Shown: positions 7,653 to 17,440 of the stretch, piece by piece
How positions within the stretch are numbered: position 1 is the stretch's first letter
Layout: every line of letters starts with the position of its first letter
NCBI GenBank assembly: GCA_036250225.1
Contig: JAPZLL010000088.1
Span: forward strand, 1-26,984
Direction: 5' to 3'
Origin: Cercophora sp. LCS_1
Taxonomy: Eukaryota > Ascomycota > Sordariomycetes > Sordariales > Lasiosphaeriaceae
DNA length: 26,984 nt
The notes under the pieces: generated by a model
Seen by the model: the letters and a program-made list of their open reading frames with translations, nothing else
Databases searched by the model: none
Told to the model about the DNA's origin: nothing
Translations under genes and position numbers: made by a program

Positions 7653-10600
7653 TCACTTGTCGCCTTCTACCGGGCCGTGAGCGTACAGCCTTAGTTTTTC
7701 CGTAATCTTCGCTCTGCTGTCTCGTATGGGCTTTGACCTCCACTTGGTGTTCCTCCACCCACTGGGCGCATTTGTTTGCCACCACGTTTCTATAGCCTTC
7801 GATCGGCCCTTTTTCCATATTGCACTGGCCGCTGAGTCTGAGATGGCCTCTGGTGTCTTGTCTCTGTCGGTCACCCGGCACAGCTGGTCTGCCATCTCGT
7901 TTCCTCGTACCCCTTTGTGTCCTGGGACCCAGAACGTATTCGTAGCGCTCATTATTGCAGCCTGGTTGTCGCAAAACAAGGGATTGAGCTCTCCCCTATG
8001 CAACGACCTTGACCACGTCCTGGCCCTTACGACCGCCTCCTGTTCTGCCTCGTAGGACACTGCCCGATACGGGAGTGTTCCTCGCTGTTCGAACACCTTG
8101 ACTCCACCTCCGTTTAGCGCGACGAAGCCCCAAGCAGCAGTATGGTCCTTCCTGACCGAGCCGTCTGTGTAGATTGCCAGTCCTCCCGCGCGGAAGCTGG
8201 CGGCGGCCTCTCGATTATGGGCTGCGATGGCCTGTCCAGGTGTCAGGCGCGGCCGGGCCAGACGACGACATGGTCGTGTCCGTTGCGCCCTTGGCCTGGG
8301 TCTGGGGTTGGCCACGGCATAGGGGATGGTCACTTCTACCGGAGGAACCTGCAGGAGGGTGCCGGCCACCTTCGCGGGGTACGCCCAGGCGCGTATTGGG
8401 CCGGTCGCCGTTGACAAGAGGGCATTCTGGCAAACCTGAAGTTTCTCCAAGTTCTGTTTGAGAGCTGTGCCCCAAACTTCCACCCCCCCAACTGGCTTGG
8501 CTTATGACGGTCTGTTGTAGCACCATAGCTAGCGTGTGCGGCGGAATCGTGGCGGACGCATCCTTAACTTTTCGCAGTTGGGTGCGAAACTCGCTGGCCT
8601 TCTTTTGCACGTGGTCCCTGAAGTTCAGCCGCCTATCCCACCGGACCCCCAGCCACGTGACTCCGTCCGACGAGGCTGTCCCATGGCAGGACAGTAACGG
8701 CCAGTCCGTGTGCCGGGGCTCCTTCATGAGGTATGCGTACTGTGTCTTGGGTTGCGACACCGGTATGTCCAGGAGCTCTGCGGCGCTGATGAACCTGTTT
8801 ACCAGACCGTCGACGTGTGTCCTGAGCCTTGATGTGTCAGCGTTGCACCGACCGACTTCGGCGAGGAGGAAGTTATCGATATATGACCACATGTTATCCT
8901 GATGTGCCCACAAATCCCTGGTGAGTAGTACCCAGGTGATGGGGGTCAGGGGGCTGCCCTGCGGCCCGCCCCTCGGGAGGGTAATTGGCCTGCTGATACC
9001 ATGCGGGGACTCCACCACGACATGCCTGTCCTGGAGGAAGGCGCGGAAGAATTTGGCTCTACTGGGCCACTACCTGGACAGGACCTGGGACGTGATGTCG
9101 TGCCGCATGTTGTTGAAGCCCCCATCCGCGTCTAGGACGACGGCCAGCGCACTATGATCCCGTGGACACCTGCCCACAAACTCGCGGAAGCCCTGCATAA
9201 TATCTATTGTGCGTCTGCCTGGGATGGCGCCGGCCTGTCGGAGGGGGTCGGCAAGGAGGCCGGAGCGCTCCGCTGCGGACGCCGTTGCTCTCGCGACTGC
9301 TGCATCGAACAGCCTGGAAGTACAGCTTGTGACCGTTATTGGCCTATGGCCCTTTTTTCCCACCTTTGGAATGAGCACCATCCTGTAGGTTTTCCAGCAG
9401 GGGGGGTACCGCCTTGCGTTCCAAAGTTCCGTGAACAACGTTGTCAGCCGGACGCCCACCGTGGGCCATATGGCATCGAGGACTTTCCAGGTAATGCGAT
9501 CGAGGCCTCCCGCGGAGCCGCGGGCGAGCCGACGGTCTAGGAGGTCCCGGAGCGCGTGTGGAGCAAAGTCGGGTGCAATGTCGTACTTTGCCAGCTCCTG
9601 CCTTTCGGACGGACTTGGGAGGCCCCGCGTCCTGGGGGGGATAGGGATGCAGCGTCTGCCGTGGCGAACACAGCTGCTGCAGGCCAGCCACCCTGTCTTT
9701 GTCGAGCACACACTGCCCGTTGTGTAGCACGTCAGGCACATCTGTGGGTCTTGGGGAACGTTGGCCGCCTGCACTGCGCGCTGCGCCGGCTACGGCACCT
9801 CGAGCAAGAGGCCCCGCCAGTCGGTTTGGGGTTGTCGCAACCCCTGCGGTGTCGGAAACAGAGGTCACATTGAGGGGGATTGGGGAGGGTAACGCGTGTT
9901 CCGGGGTTGGGGGAGGTGCCCTGGGCTGGGAGCGTGCGGAAATTCACGTTCACGAACTCCTGGGCCCAGCGGTCCCCTTCCGCGGATGGCTGGATGTACC
10001 TTTTAGTCGGGTCCTTTCGCCACTTTGCCAGGACCTGTGGCCGGCCAGCGGCTATATCTTTCCACATCTGTTTTTTCGATGCTTTTACTGTGGCCTTGAA
10101 CCGTTGCTTGTTCTGGTCGCTGGGGTCTTGTCGGAAGCGGGCCTTCGCTGCCGTGCAGGACGGACCCCACCATGGCTGCTTCTTTCCGACATCCACTGGC
10201 ACTGCCACGGCCCGGACTGCGGAGGTGAGACACTCCTGTAACCTTTTGGCATCCTCGCACGGGTCGCCAGTTCGCACTGGGACCGTCATCCGTATGAGTT
10301 GGTGGAGTCGGTTGTAGTCCCGCTCCCGGACCGCTCGTGGCTTCTGGTGCCGAATGCCCGGTGGGGCCCGTACCTTTGCGACCACCGACCTGTGATCGCT
10401 TAGTACGTCAGGGCCTAGCGTGCATTTGGCCTCCAGGCCGTTGGTTATCACCAGATCCAGGGTCCGATCTCCCCTTGTTGGCATAAAGGGGTTGGCCACC
10501 CGATAGCCCTGATGATCGAAGGTGTCCCCCAGGGCCGTGGCCCCATCTCCCTGCGACCATTGGTAGTCGTGGACGTTGAGGTCCCCTAGCAGGACCACTT

Positions 10601-10982
10601 GCCTGTTATTGAGCGCGATAAGTGATTCTATCACCTTAAGGGATGCCTGTTCGTCCCTTGGCCGGGCGTAGGCTGCGACTATCGTTGGTCCAGCCTGGAG
10701 TTCTATGGCAACGATGTCTGGTTTGTTGACGAGGTGTACCATACTCGCCTTGATGTCCCGTCTGACATACAGAAGTGTGCCTGTTGGCCCGTTAGTCGGG
10801 GCGAAGCAAGTGTGGTTCGGATGTCCTTTGGTGTTTCCAGGGGACAGGACGGGTCGCCAGGGTTCTTGGATCGAGATGCAAGCTGCACGTAATTGGTCAC
10901 CTTCATGGAGGATGAGGTCCGTTTGGGCCCCCCCCTTGGCTGCGTTCCCTTGGAAGAGGGTGGTGATGTTGTCGTTATTCAT
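7653..10982 (-). pseudogene. LINE ORF2: endonuclease, zinc motifs, RT, RNase H
   Basis: The ATG at 10982 overlaps the ORF1 stop (ATGAATAA). The AP-like endonuclease comes first, with FQGN, ISIQEPW, LLGDLNVHDYQW, RTLDLVIT and LSDHRS. Two Cys6 motifs follow: 9869-9771 (C-x2-C-x6-C-x10-C-x2-C-x7-C) and 9738-9649 (C-x2-C-x6-C-x8-C-x2-C-x6-C). The reverse transcriptase then has RPITVTSCTSRLFD, VVLDADGGFNNM (motif A), GGPQGSPLTP (motif B) and YIDN at 8883-8872 where YxDD is expected. RNase H keeps IYTDGS, EAEQEA, FCDNQAA and WVPGHKG, but only about 8 residues lie between the last two, so about 30 are missing. Breaks: a frameshift between the two Cys6 motifs (about 9740-9775), TAG at 9070-9072, and a frameshift at the G-run near 8485. 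Confidence 0.9.
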
Positions 10983-13277
10983 TGCGGGCGGGCGGGTTAC
11001 CGCTGGCCGGTCTGGGGAGGATACGGGGTCCTACTGATCGCTTCGGTGTGGCCCGGTGTCTCGCGGAGCCACTAGCTTGCAGTCGGGGCGGGGTGTGGGA
11101 GACGTCAGACGCGGTGGAGGGGGGCGGTTGACTGGTGTGCGCCGGGGATGGCTCTATCCCCGCTCCCGCTAGCGACTCTGTGTCCGCGTATGACTGCGAG
11201 CCGAGGGCCGGGCCACTACTACCCTGGTCCAACCCGAGGCCGGCCAGTGACTCCGTGTCCGCCCAAGACGCGCTGCTGAGACTCTGTGGGCCTGTGTGGT
11301 GGGGAACGTGCACTGGGACCTGTGATGCTGAGGCCTCGGACTTAGGGTGTGCTGGTGGTTCCGGGGCGGCACTTCTTTCATGGAACGCTTGTTGAGTTGC
11401 GAGGTGGTTGATCACCGCAGCCTTTTGTCGGGCGAAAAGTAGTTCGTACTCTGACACTTGACTGGGGTGTTGGATCGCATAGTCCTCTTGTTCGTCTAGG
11501 ACTAGCTCGAACCCAGTTCGGTGTCGGCGGAGTAGTTCTTCCTGGTATTTTTGGAGTTCCTGTGCAGAGGGGGGGAGGGGTTCTCTGTCGCTAGTCGTCG
11601 CTTCGAGTAAGGTTAGTTCGGTCGTCTCGGCTGCCCTGGCTTCTTGGTCGTCGAGGGCGTCCGCTCGTTGCATTTCGTCGAACCCGGCGGAGGCTTCCTC
11701 CTGGCCCGTGCCAACTGGTTCGGTGTCTGGCGGGCCGAGCCCTGGGACGTCTAGGTTGACGTTGGCATCGATCATTTGCTGATCTTGGATGTCTGTGGCC
11801 TCCAGCCGGGGTGTTGCGTTGTAAATGTTGGGTGTGGGTGAGGTTGCAATCTGCGGGGGCCCAGGCCTGGAGCGTTGGATGGCCTCCTTGATGGTGGGTG
11901 ACGGTGTTCTGGCCGCGTCGTTGGTCTGGGCTGGGGCCACGGTCTGCCCTTGATCGGATTGGGTGGTTTTGTTTTTGAACGCCTTTCTAATGTTTGCGAC
12001 CTGGGACCTTGTAGGGTACCTTAGCCGGTCGTCCTCGATGATTGGTCTGGCGGGGCAGCCTGTGTCCCCTGCTGGGTGAGGGCCATGGTACGAAGGACAC
12101 CTTGCGGGCGCCTGGCACGGGCCATGTTCGTCCGCCCCGCAGTTGGCGCAAGTGGCCGTTTTTTCGCACGGTCTGGGCCCGTGGAATTCCTTGCACGTGG
12201 GGCACACTACCACCACCGGGGTGCGTCTGAGTGGTCTGGCGGGGCCTCCGTCGAACAGAACCAAGGTCTTTCGGAGTGGTTTGGGAAAGGACACCAACCA
12301 ATCCTGGGTTTGCTTGGTTTCCCCTTTCTTGGACAGAACACACCTGACGGGCCGCATGCCGGTTGCCGCTTCACATTCATCGGCGAGGAGGTCTCCCACT
12401 GGGAGGACGCCTTTCAGTGTCCAGATTGTCCGGGGGACCCGAGGGCACACGTAGGTGTGCCACTGTTCCCCGGCGTCAATGGGGAGTTCTGGTAGAGCAG
12501 CTTCCAGAAGTTTCTTTCGGCAGTCTTGGTTGGCCGGGGTGATTGCCCAGCCTGTGTTGGTCTTGTTGATTGCGGTTATGTCCCGCGACAGGAGGGAGAA
12601 CTTCTGGACCAGCAGGAGACGGAGCTCGGATGGCAGGAGGTCCCTCATGGCCGACTGGGCGGGTAGTCGGAGGAAAACCCGGTTATCCGCCCGGATCTTT
12701 TGTTGGCCAGGTCGAACGGTAGGTGGGGTGGCGGATTTGCCGTTGTCAGCGTGGTGTGCGACCTGGGACCACGTTGATGCCAGACCCGGGGGGGGTATTA
12801 GTGGGCTGTGCTGTATCGCTGTCTGTCGAGTTGGCAGGTCCTGGTGTTGACACGTTGTCGGGTCGTGACTTGGGGCCCAAGACGTCGTTGGGCCTGACAT
12901 CGGGTTTGGGGTTGCGCGGTTCGGTCTGGGTTGGGCGGGGGTTGCTTGGGGGGGAGGAGGGCTCGGGGGGGAGGAGGGTGTGTTTGCGATGATGCTGTCT
13001 CGGTGGGAGGGTGTTGCGTGGGAAGGTTTTCCTTGAAGTATGCTGGATTCGCGATAACGTCGTCGATCTTGTCGCGGAAGAGTTTCGCCAGGATCTCGGC
13101 CCAGCGGGTTGCGCCTGTCGTTCGGAGGAGGCCGGCACTGTCAATAGCGGTTGCGAAGGCCTCGGCGGCGGTCCAGAGGTCTTTAACGTCTTGTTCGTGT
13201 TTTCGGCGATCCGCGCGGATGTCTCTGAGCATTGATGGCCCAGCGGGGCTGTGTGTCGGGGTTTTGGTGGTCGCCAT
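10975..13277 (-). pseudogene. LINE ORF1, gag-like with zinc knuckles, frameshifted
   Basis: The probable start is the ATG at 13277 (MATTKTPTHSPAG). A helical N-terminus and a Pro-rich linker follow, then from about 12900 a long open frame of about 640 codons. That part holds the nucleic-acid-binding region typical of fungal LINE ORF1 (DNRVFLRLP, then TYVCPRVPRTIW) and tandem zinc knuckles (CPTCKEFHGPRPC, CANCGADEHGPC, CPSYHGPHPAGDTGC). In the third knuckle, Tyr at about 12088 replaces the expected Cys, a TGC-to-TAC change. The frame changes at least once between about 12750 and 13000, where C/G runs of 6-8 bases occur. The C-terminal part is Gln/Glu-rich. The protein would bind element RNA and form the retrotransposition particle. 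Confidence 0.85.
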
Positions 13278-13453
13278 TTTGAACGGAGGCCACTCTCGGG
13301 ACCTGGGGAGCGTTCAAGGGGGGGACAAGAGAGCTTGGGGGGAGCGTGAAGACTGGTGATCTTCGTATTGTTGAGCGTTGGTGTTGAGAAATCGGTGGGC
13401 GTGAGCCCTGATTGGCTGGAGGGGCGCAAAAAGGGAGAGTGCGAGGGAGAGTT

Positions 13454-13467
13454 GAAGATGGTTGTAA
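13454..13467. repeat. LINE target site duplication, 5' side
   Basis: This is the second copy of GAAGATGGTTGTAA. On the element strand it lies directly before the LINE 5' end. The sequence beyond (13468 onward) is the original upstream flank of the gene starting at 7533. Confidence 0.9.
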
Positions 13468-13880
13468 AAGTGACTGCCCGTCCAGGTAGTTATTGGTAAA
13501 GGGAGGCTCTTGCCTTGTCGCATGTATATTCAATCTCGCTCACATGAGCGGATTCTCACGTGCCTTGTTCCAAACAGGTTCCTCCACCATCAAACCCCTC
13601 TTCAGGTCAACCATCACCAACAATAACGATACCCTTAGGAAAGCATGAGTTATGTGCTATGCGGTGACTGTCTTTAGCTAGTAGTTGCGTACCGTCAGCC
13701 TTTGACAAACCCCCCCTTGTTTCAATCATACCATTCCTCCCAAGGGCTTTCCAATTAGGCTGCGAGAGTTACATCTCTTCAGCATGCCGGTCTGGAAAAG
13801 GTCAAATGCAGTGCCTCCTGCACATCATCAGCTCAGCAGATCCAATGACCCACGAACTTCCCCCTCCCTCACACCGATGT
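13468..13880. other. Intergenic stretch between LINE and APH gene
   Basis: No gene is visible. It holds the pre-insertion flank of the LINE and the 3' flank of the phosphotransferase gene ending at 13881. Short C-runs and AT-rich stretches are present, but I found no tRNA or repeat. Confidence 0.5.
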
Positions 13881-15090
13881 CTATGCAACTGCCTCTCTCC
13901 CCAAAACACCGCTGCCCCGGTCCCCGCCATCGTCACTTTTCGCCGCTCGTTGCTCCTCCGCCGCGTGCTGAACAACCAGCTCAGAATACGGCAGTTTCCA
14001 CCCAACCCTGGCCAAGGCGGCGTGCATGCCCTTGCTGAACAGTGACTCCAGGAAGAGGGTGCGTATGTCCACGTCCCGCACCGTCTGCCAGCGCCGCATG
14101 CAAGACGCTGCCTGCGACGGGTGGGCTGCCACGGCTGCGATATAGGCTTGCCTATCCGCCCGGATGGTTGGGCTGGGTGCGGTGAGCAGATCCGTGGGCC
14201 ACAGAAAACGCGGAAGGCCGGCGGCTCGAGCCATGGGAACCACGCCGGCAAAGGCCCAGTCAATCACCCTACGGGTCAGTCAGTGGTCAGTTCGAGAAGG
14301 CGCCGGCGAACATCTCTCTGTCCCTCCATGGGCCACGTACCCTTTAATGTTGTACTCCTCGTCCACAATGACGTTGTCCGGCTTGAAGTCCCCGTGATCC
14401 ATCGCCAGTGCTGTGTCCTCTCCGTCCGGCCCCAGCACCGCAGCCAACAGGGCCTGCTGGTCCGCACAGTCCTGCTCCGATAGGCCCGGCATCTTGCCCT
14501 CGGTCACGCGTGTGAGGCGGTTTGCTGCAAGCCTCTTCAAATACGCCGCTGCGGTTGCCACGCCTAGTATGCAAACCCGGTGAGCCTTTGCCGCCATCTT
14601 GGAACAACGATGGATACGTACCATTTTCCTGCGTGCACTCGATCAAGGTCAGCTGTATGGCCGCCATCTGCGCCAGCACCTTATCCCTGACCGCCCGCGC
14701 CGGCACGTTCTCGTCCCAGGAAAGCTCCACGCCGTCGACCCATGTCAGCAGCACAAACGGGTGCCGGACGGCATTGTCGAATGAGAGGCTGGACCCGCGG
14801 CACCGAGGTGCCCATGGGAACCCCTTCTCCTGCAGCGTCTGGAGGGTGCGCAGCTCCGTACGTAGATCGATCTTGGCATCGCGACAGCCGGGGTCCATGT
14901 AGGCCGGCACGCGCATGGCCAGCGTTTCAGTGTCCACGCCGGCATCGGCTGGCGGGCTGAGCTTGAAGATGTGGCACTGGCCCCCGCGGAACTCGCTGTC
15001 GAGGAAGAACCCTTCTGAGTTGATGCCAAGTGCGGAGATGGCAGCCAGAATGTTCTCCGATTTGAAGAATTGGCGCTGTTGGGGATCCAT
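13881..15090 (-). CDS. APH/choline-kinase-fold phosphotransferase, three exons
   Basis: Exons 15090-14622, 14563-14341 and 14268-13881 give 359 residues. Both introns (58 and 72 nt) have GTACGT donors and AG acceptors that keep frame. The ATG at 15090 (MDPQQRQFFKSENIL) is chosen over an upstream in-frame codon because family members start at such a point. The N-lobe contains ETLAMRVP, with Arg where the ATP-site Lys might be expected. The hinge is FVLLTWVDGVEL. The catalytic loop HGDFKPDN lies at residues 213-220 and the metal-binding VIDWAFAG at about 232-239. This is the aminoglycoside phosphotransferase fold widespread in fungi, where the small-molecule or protein substrate is mostly unknown; drug resistance should not be assumed. 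All core motifs are intact. Confidence 0.88.
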
Positions 15091-15349
15091 TTGGTCAGGC
15101 AGGGGCCGTGGTGAAGGGGCTGGGGGAGAAATCAAGGTTATGGAGGTGGCAGCTATTAGGTAGGGCTGGACAAGGGAGTGCACCAAAATTCAAGACGGCG
15201 CAAGAAGCCCCACAGCACGTGGCACATGCGCAGAAGACGGAAACCACCCTCCTCGGCTACCGATGGCATAGGCAGGGCAAACCGCGGTGGAAGCCCCGGT
15301 CGGCCTCACTGAATGACGGTAATCACATATCACAAAGCACGACATCATT

Positions 15350-15855
15350 CTACTGAATATTGGAAAGTGAATCTGTACCGTGTTTCCCACGCCTAGAGTC
15401 ACAATCTCGTGTTTCCAACCTTGTGTTTCTTCCGTCTCCACCCTCATAAGGAGGTCCCTTGGGGATCTGGCCGCCTTCTTTTGTGGCCCAAGCCGACACG
15501 GTGTAGGCATGCGTGCCGTGGAAATGGTCCTTGGCGCTGGCATTGCAAGTGCAGCGACATCCCCGCTGCCACAGGGGCGCAGAGAACCACCAAACGGTGG
15601 AAATGGACTTCAAGTCGGGCGGGTACTGCTCACTGTCAGCTCCTACTGGAGGTCGAAGTGGCGATGCATCATGGCCAGCCCCAAGGTTCGGTCCATGCCT
15701 TTGGCGACGAAGAAGGGCTTGATGAAATTGGCAACAAGGGCCTCGCCGTCCGACGCGAGGAAGCGGTCGCGAGCATCCCCCATCATGGGAAGGCTCTGGA
15801 AGTGGTCGTGCGAGTAAGGCGCGACGACCGGGGAGGCGACCGCGGCAGCAGCCAT
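15350..15855 (-). CDS. Small unknown gene, possibly frameshifted
   Basis: The ATG at 15855 opens 70 codons (MAAAAVASPVVAPYSHDHF to MMHRHFDLQ) ending in TAG at 15643. A second frame, offset by two bases, overlaps this end and runs to 15350. It reads through the TAG as VGADSEQYPPDLKSISTVWW and continues with a Cys-rich stretch (WQRGCRCTCNASAKDHFHG). Either the gene is the short protein alone or a small indel near 15650 split a roughly 165-residue protein. The FIKPFF, GMDRTLGLAMMHRHFDL block looks conserved in style, but I cannot name a family. A TATA box lies about 115 bp upstream, supporting real transcription. Confidence 0.5.
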
Positions 15856-15967
15856 GACGAAAAGTGCCAGGGATTTTCCGAAATTTGCAAAACTGGGGGT
15901 TTCTAATGATTGGGGAGCTGGGGAGGCTTGGTGAAAAAGGGCTCCTGAGAATGGGCGCCTCGGGGCC

Positions 15968-15975
15968 TTATATAT
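15968..15975 (-). promoter_or_regulatory. TATA box of the gene starting at 15855
   Basis: On the minus strand the sequence is AATATATAAGG, a strong TATA element. It lies 113 bases before the ATG, which would leave a leader of about 80 bases. No other good TATA element stands nearby. Confidence 0.6.
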
Positions 15976-16346
15976 TCAGCGGACGATGGGAACTAATGAG
16001 CCGGGTTGTGGTTTTCTCCTCACGACTCACGTCATGCTATAGCGTCTCCACGATGGGAGATGTGCGGCAGAGACCGACGGGGCGACAAGCGCGTAGCGTC
16101 ATACCCTCCTGTCGGACAGACAGCCTTCTCTTGGCCCCCACGCACCCTTGTTCCGTACGTGCAAGGCAATCTCCGAGACTAACATTGGGCGGTATGACTC
16201 ACAGTGCAAGGCCACAGCGAATGCGATTAGCGATACTCATTGCATACTATCGGTATTGGCTTTGCCGGACGGGCTGCTAGGATGCGAGTTGATGATGTGC
16301 TTAGCCTGGTCTTCGCGGGCCAGCGGGATTAGCCTAGGGAGGGGGG

Positions 16347-16500
16347 GCGAGGGGGGTCACCCTTGTCCTCCTAAATGCGGTTAGTGCTTGGAGGTGTTTA
16401 GACCGGCAAGGGGGGCTCCCTTGTCATCCTAAATGCGGTTAGTGGCCTGCGGCGTTGGCCTGGCAAGGGGGTCGCCCTTGTTCTATTAAATACGGTTAAC
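16347..16500. repeat. ~57-bp tandem repeat with internal inverted motif
   Basis: Three diverged units start at about 16347, 16405 and 16462. Each has a G-run, then CCCTTGT, then a block close to CCTAAATGCGGTTAG. In unit 2, CAAGGG and CCCTTG form an inverted pair around GGCT, so each unit can fold. The third unit is cut short and ends in TACGGTTAAC. No gene overlaps. It lies between the TATA-driven gene at 15855 and the possible gene at 16578. Confidence 0.8.
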
Positions 16501-16577
16501 CTACTGCTACCCTATCCGCCTTTCCTACCGACCGCACCAACCTTCAAACTTTTCCCTACATCCTGTCACATCCCGCC

Positions 16578-17227
16578 ATGATGGAGTTCCGGGATATGAG
16601 TGAAGAACCTGCATGGACGGCGCATAAAGCACGGATGACGCTCGAGTCCCTACAGGCCCGTTCAAATGTGCCACCAAGGCACCAACCTGAGAGCCTTGTC
16701 TGCCTAACTGCCAAGGGTCGATATTTGGATAAAAACAGCATTTTTGGCAAGTCCACGGTATCGCTTGCGGGTATCGTACGCGTGGCCAAGTGTACGCCTC
16801 TACTGTCGCCTCCTCATCTTTCATCCGACTCACAAATTATTCAGAATTTTTGATGCAGGAATGGCAAGACATTCCGGGTCTCATATGCCGGCTCAAGGAG
16901 GAGCTCGACCAGGTACCCGCTGCGGGGACTGGTCCTTCCATCAGCCATGCCGTTTTCCATAATATCAGCAACACCTTCCTACCCAGCAACACCAGCCCCC
17001 GCCGGCAGGGCCTAACTATCGCCAGTCACCCGAACGCCGCCAGGCAGAGCCTACCGGACGTTCGAGGGCCGTTGGCATCGAGTTCTACACATTTGCAGGG
17101 TTGCGAAACTGACCGGTCCTGGGTACCTGCCATGTCCGGACCCGATGCCAGCAATACCGAGAACACCTCGTTCGTCAATTGCCGTGACCCAAGAGTTGAC
17201 ACACATTGTGCGGCGCTTCCTAGCTAG
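16578..17227 (+). CDS. Possible hypothetical gene, two exons
   Basis: The first frame from the ATG at 16578 (MMEFRDMSEEPAWTAHK) can be joined to a second frame ending at 17227 by an 83-nt intron (16776-16858, donor GTACGC, acceptor ATGCAG). That gives about 188 residues, and a 74-nt alternative (16771-16844) also keeps frame. The second part includes a short amphipathic stretch (WQDIPGLICRLKEELDQV), then a Ser/Pro/Asn-rich tail of low complexity. No domain is recognised. It faces the CK1-like gene tail to tail, 213 bp apart. Coding status is uncertain. Confidence 0.35.
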
Positions 17228-17440
17228 CTCACGCCTTTTACACCGGCTGAACGAGCAAATGCAGCCGCCCCTCTCAATCCCAGCCACGTTGATGATGAAT
17301 GAAGGGCTCCGCGTAGGTGACGAGGTGATGGCTTGCTTGCTTGTACAGCCATGAGCCTTAAAGCTATGTTTCTCAGTGGTAGGTCCTCAGGGGTGAGCGT
17401 ACCGACGCCAAAGCCTGTGGCATCCCACATCGCGCAGGAT

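Larger units (their letters stand above)
7553..13453 (-). mobile_element. Tad-like LINE (non-LTR retrotransposon), ~5.9 kb
   Basis: This minus-strand element of 5,901 bp is delimited by a perfect 14-bp target duplication. In order it has a ~175-bp 5' leader, ORF1 (gag-like with zinc knuckles), ORF2 (endonuclease, two Cys6 motifs, reverse transcriptase, RNase H) and a ~100-bp 3' UTR. The 3' UTR has a hairpin and ends in an A-rich CAAATAACAAGTAA without a long poly(A). Domain order and RNase H point to the Tad1/I-like LINEs of fungi. The 5' end seems complete, so it inserted at or near full length. Frameshifts at G/C runs, an in-frame TAG and altered catalytic residues make this copy inactive. 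It inserted just upstream of the ATG at 7533. Confidence 0.93.

Noticed and set aside
9100..9140. Asn in FNNM of RT motif A as a RIP lesion
   Set aside because: Asn at this position also occurs in other fungal LINE reverse transcriptases as far as I recall, and the key first Asp is present, so I did not count it as damage.
9154..13359. Long plus-strand ORFs across the LINE
   Set aside because: GC-rich antisense shadows of ORF1 and ORF2. The minus-strand frames carry all recognisable motifs.
13881..15090. Antibiotic-resistance gene
   Set aside because: The APH fold is common in fungal genomes with unknown substrates, and nothing here points to drug modification.
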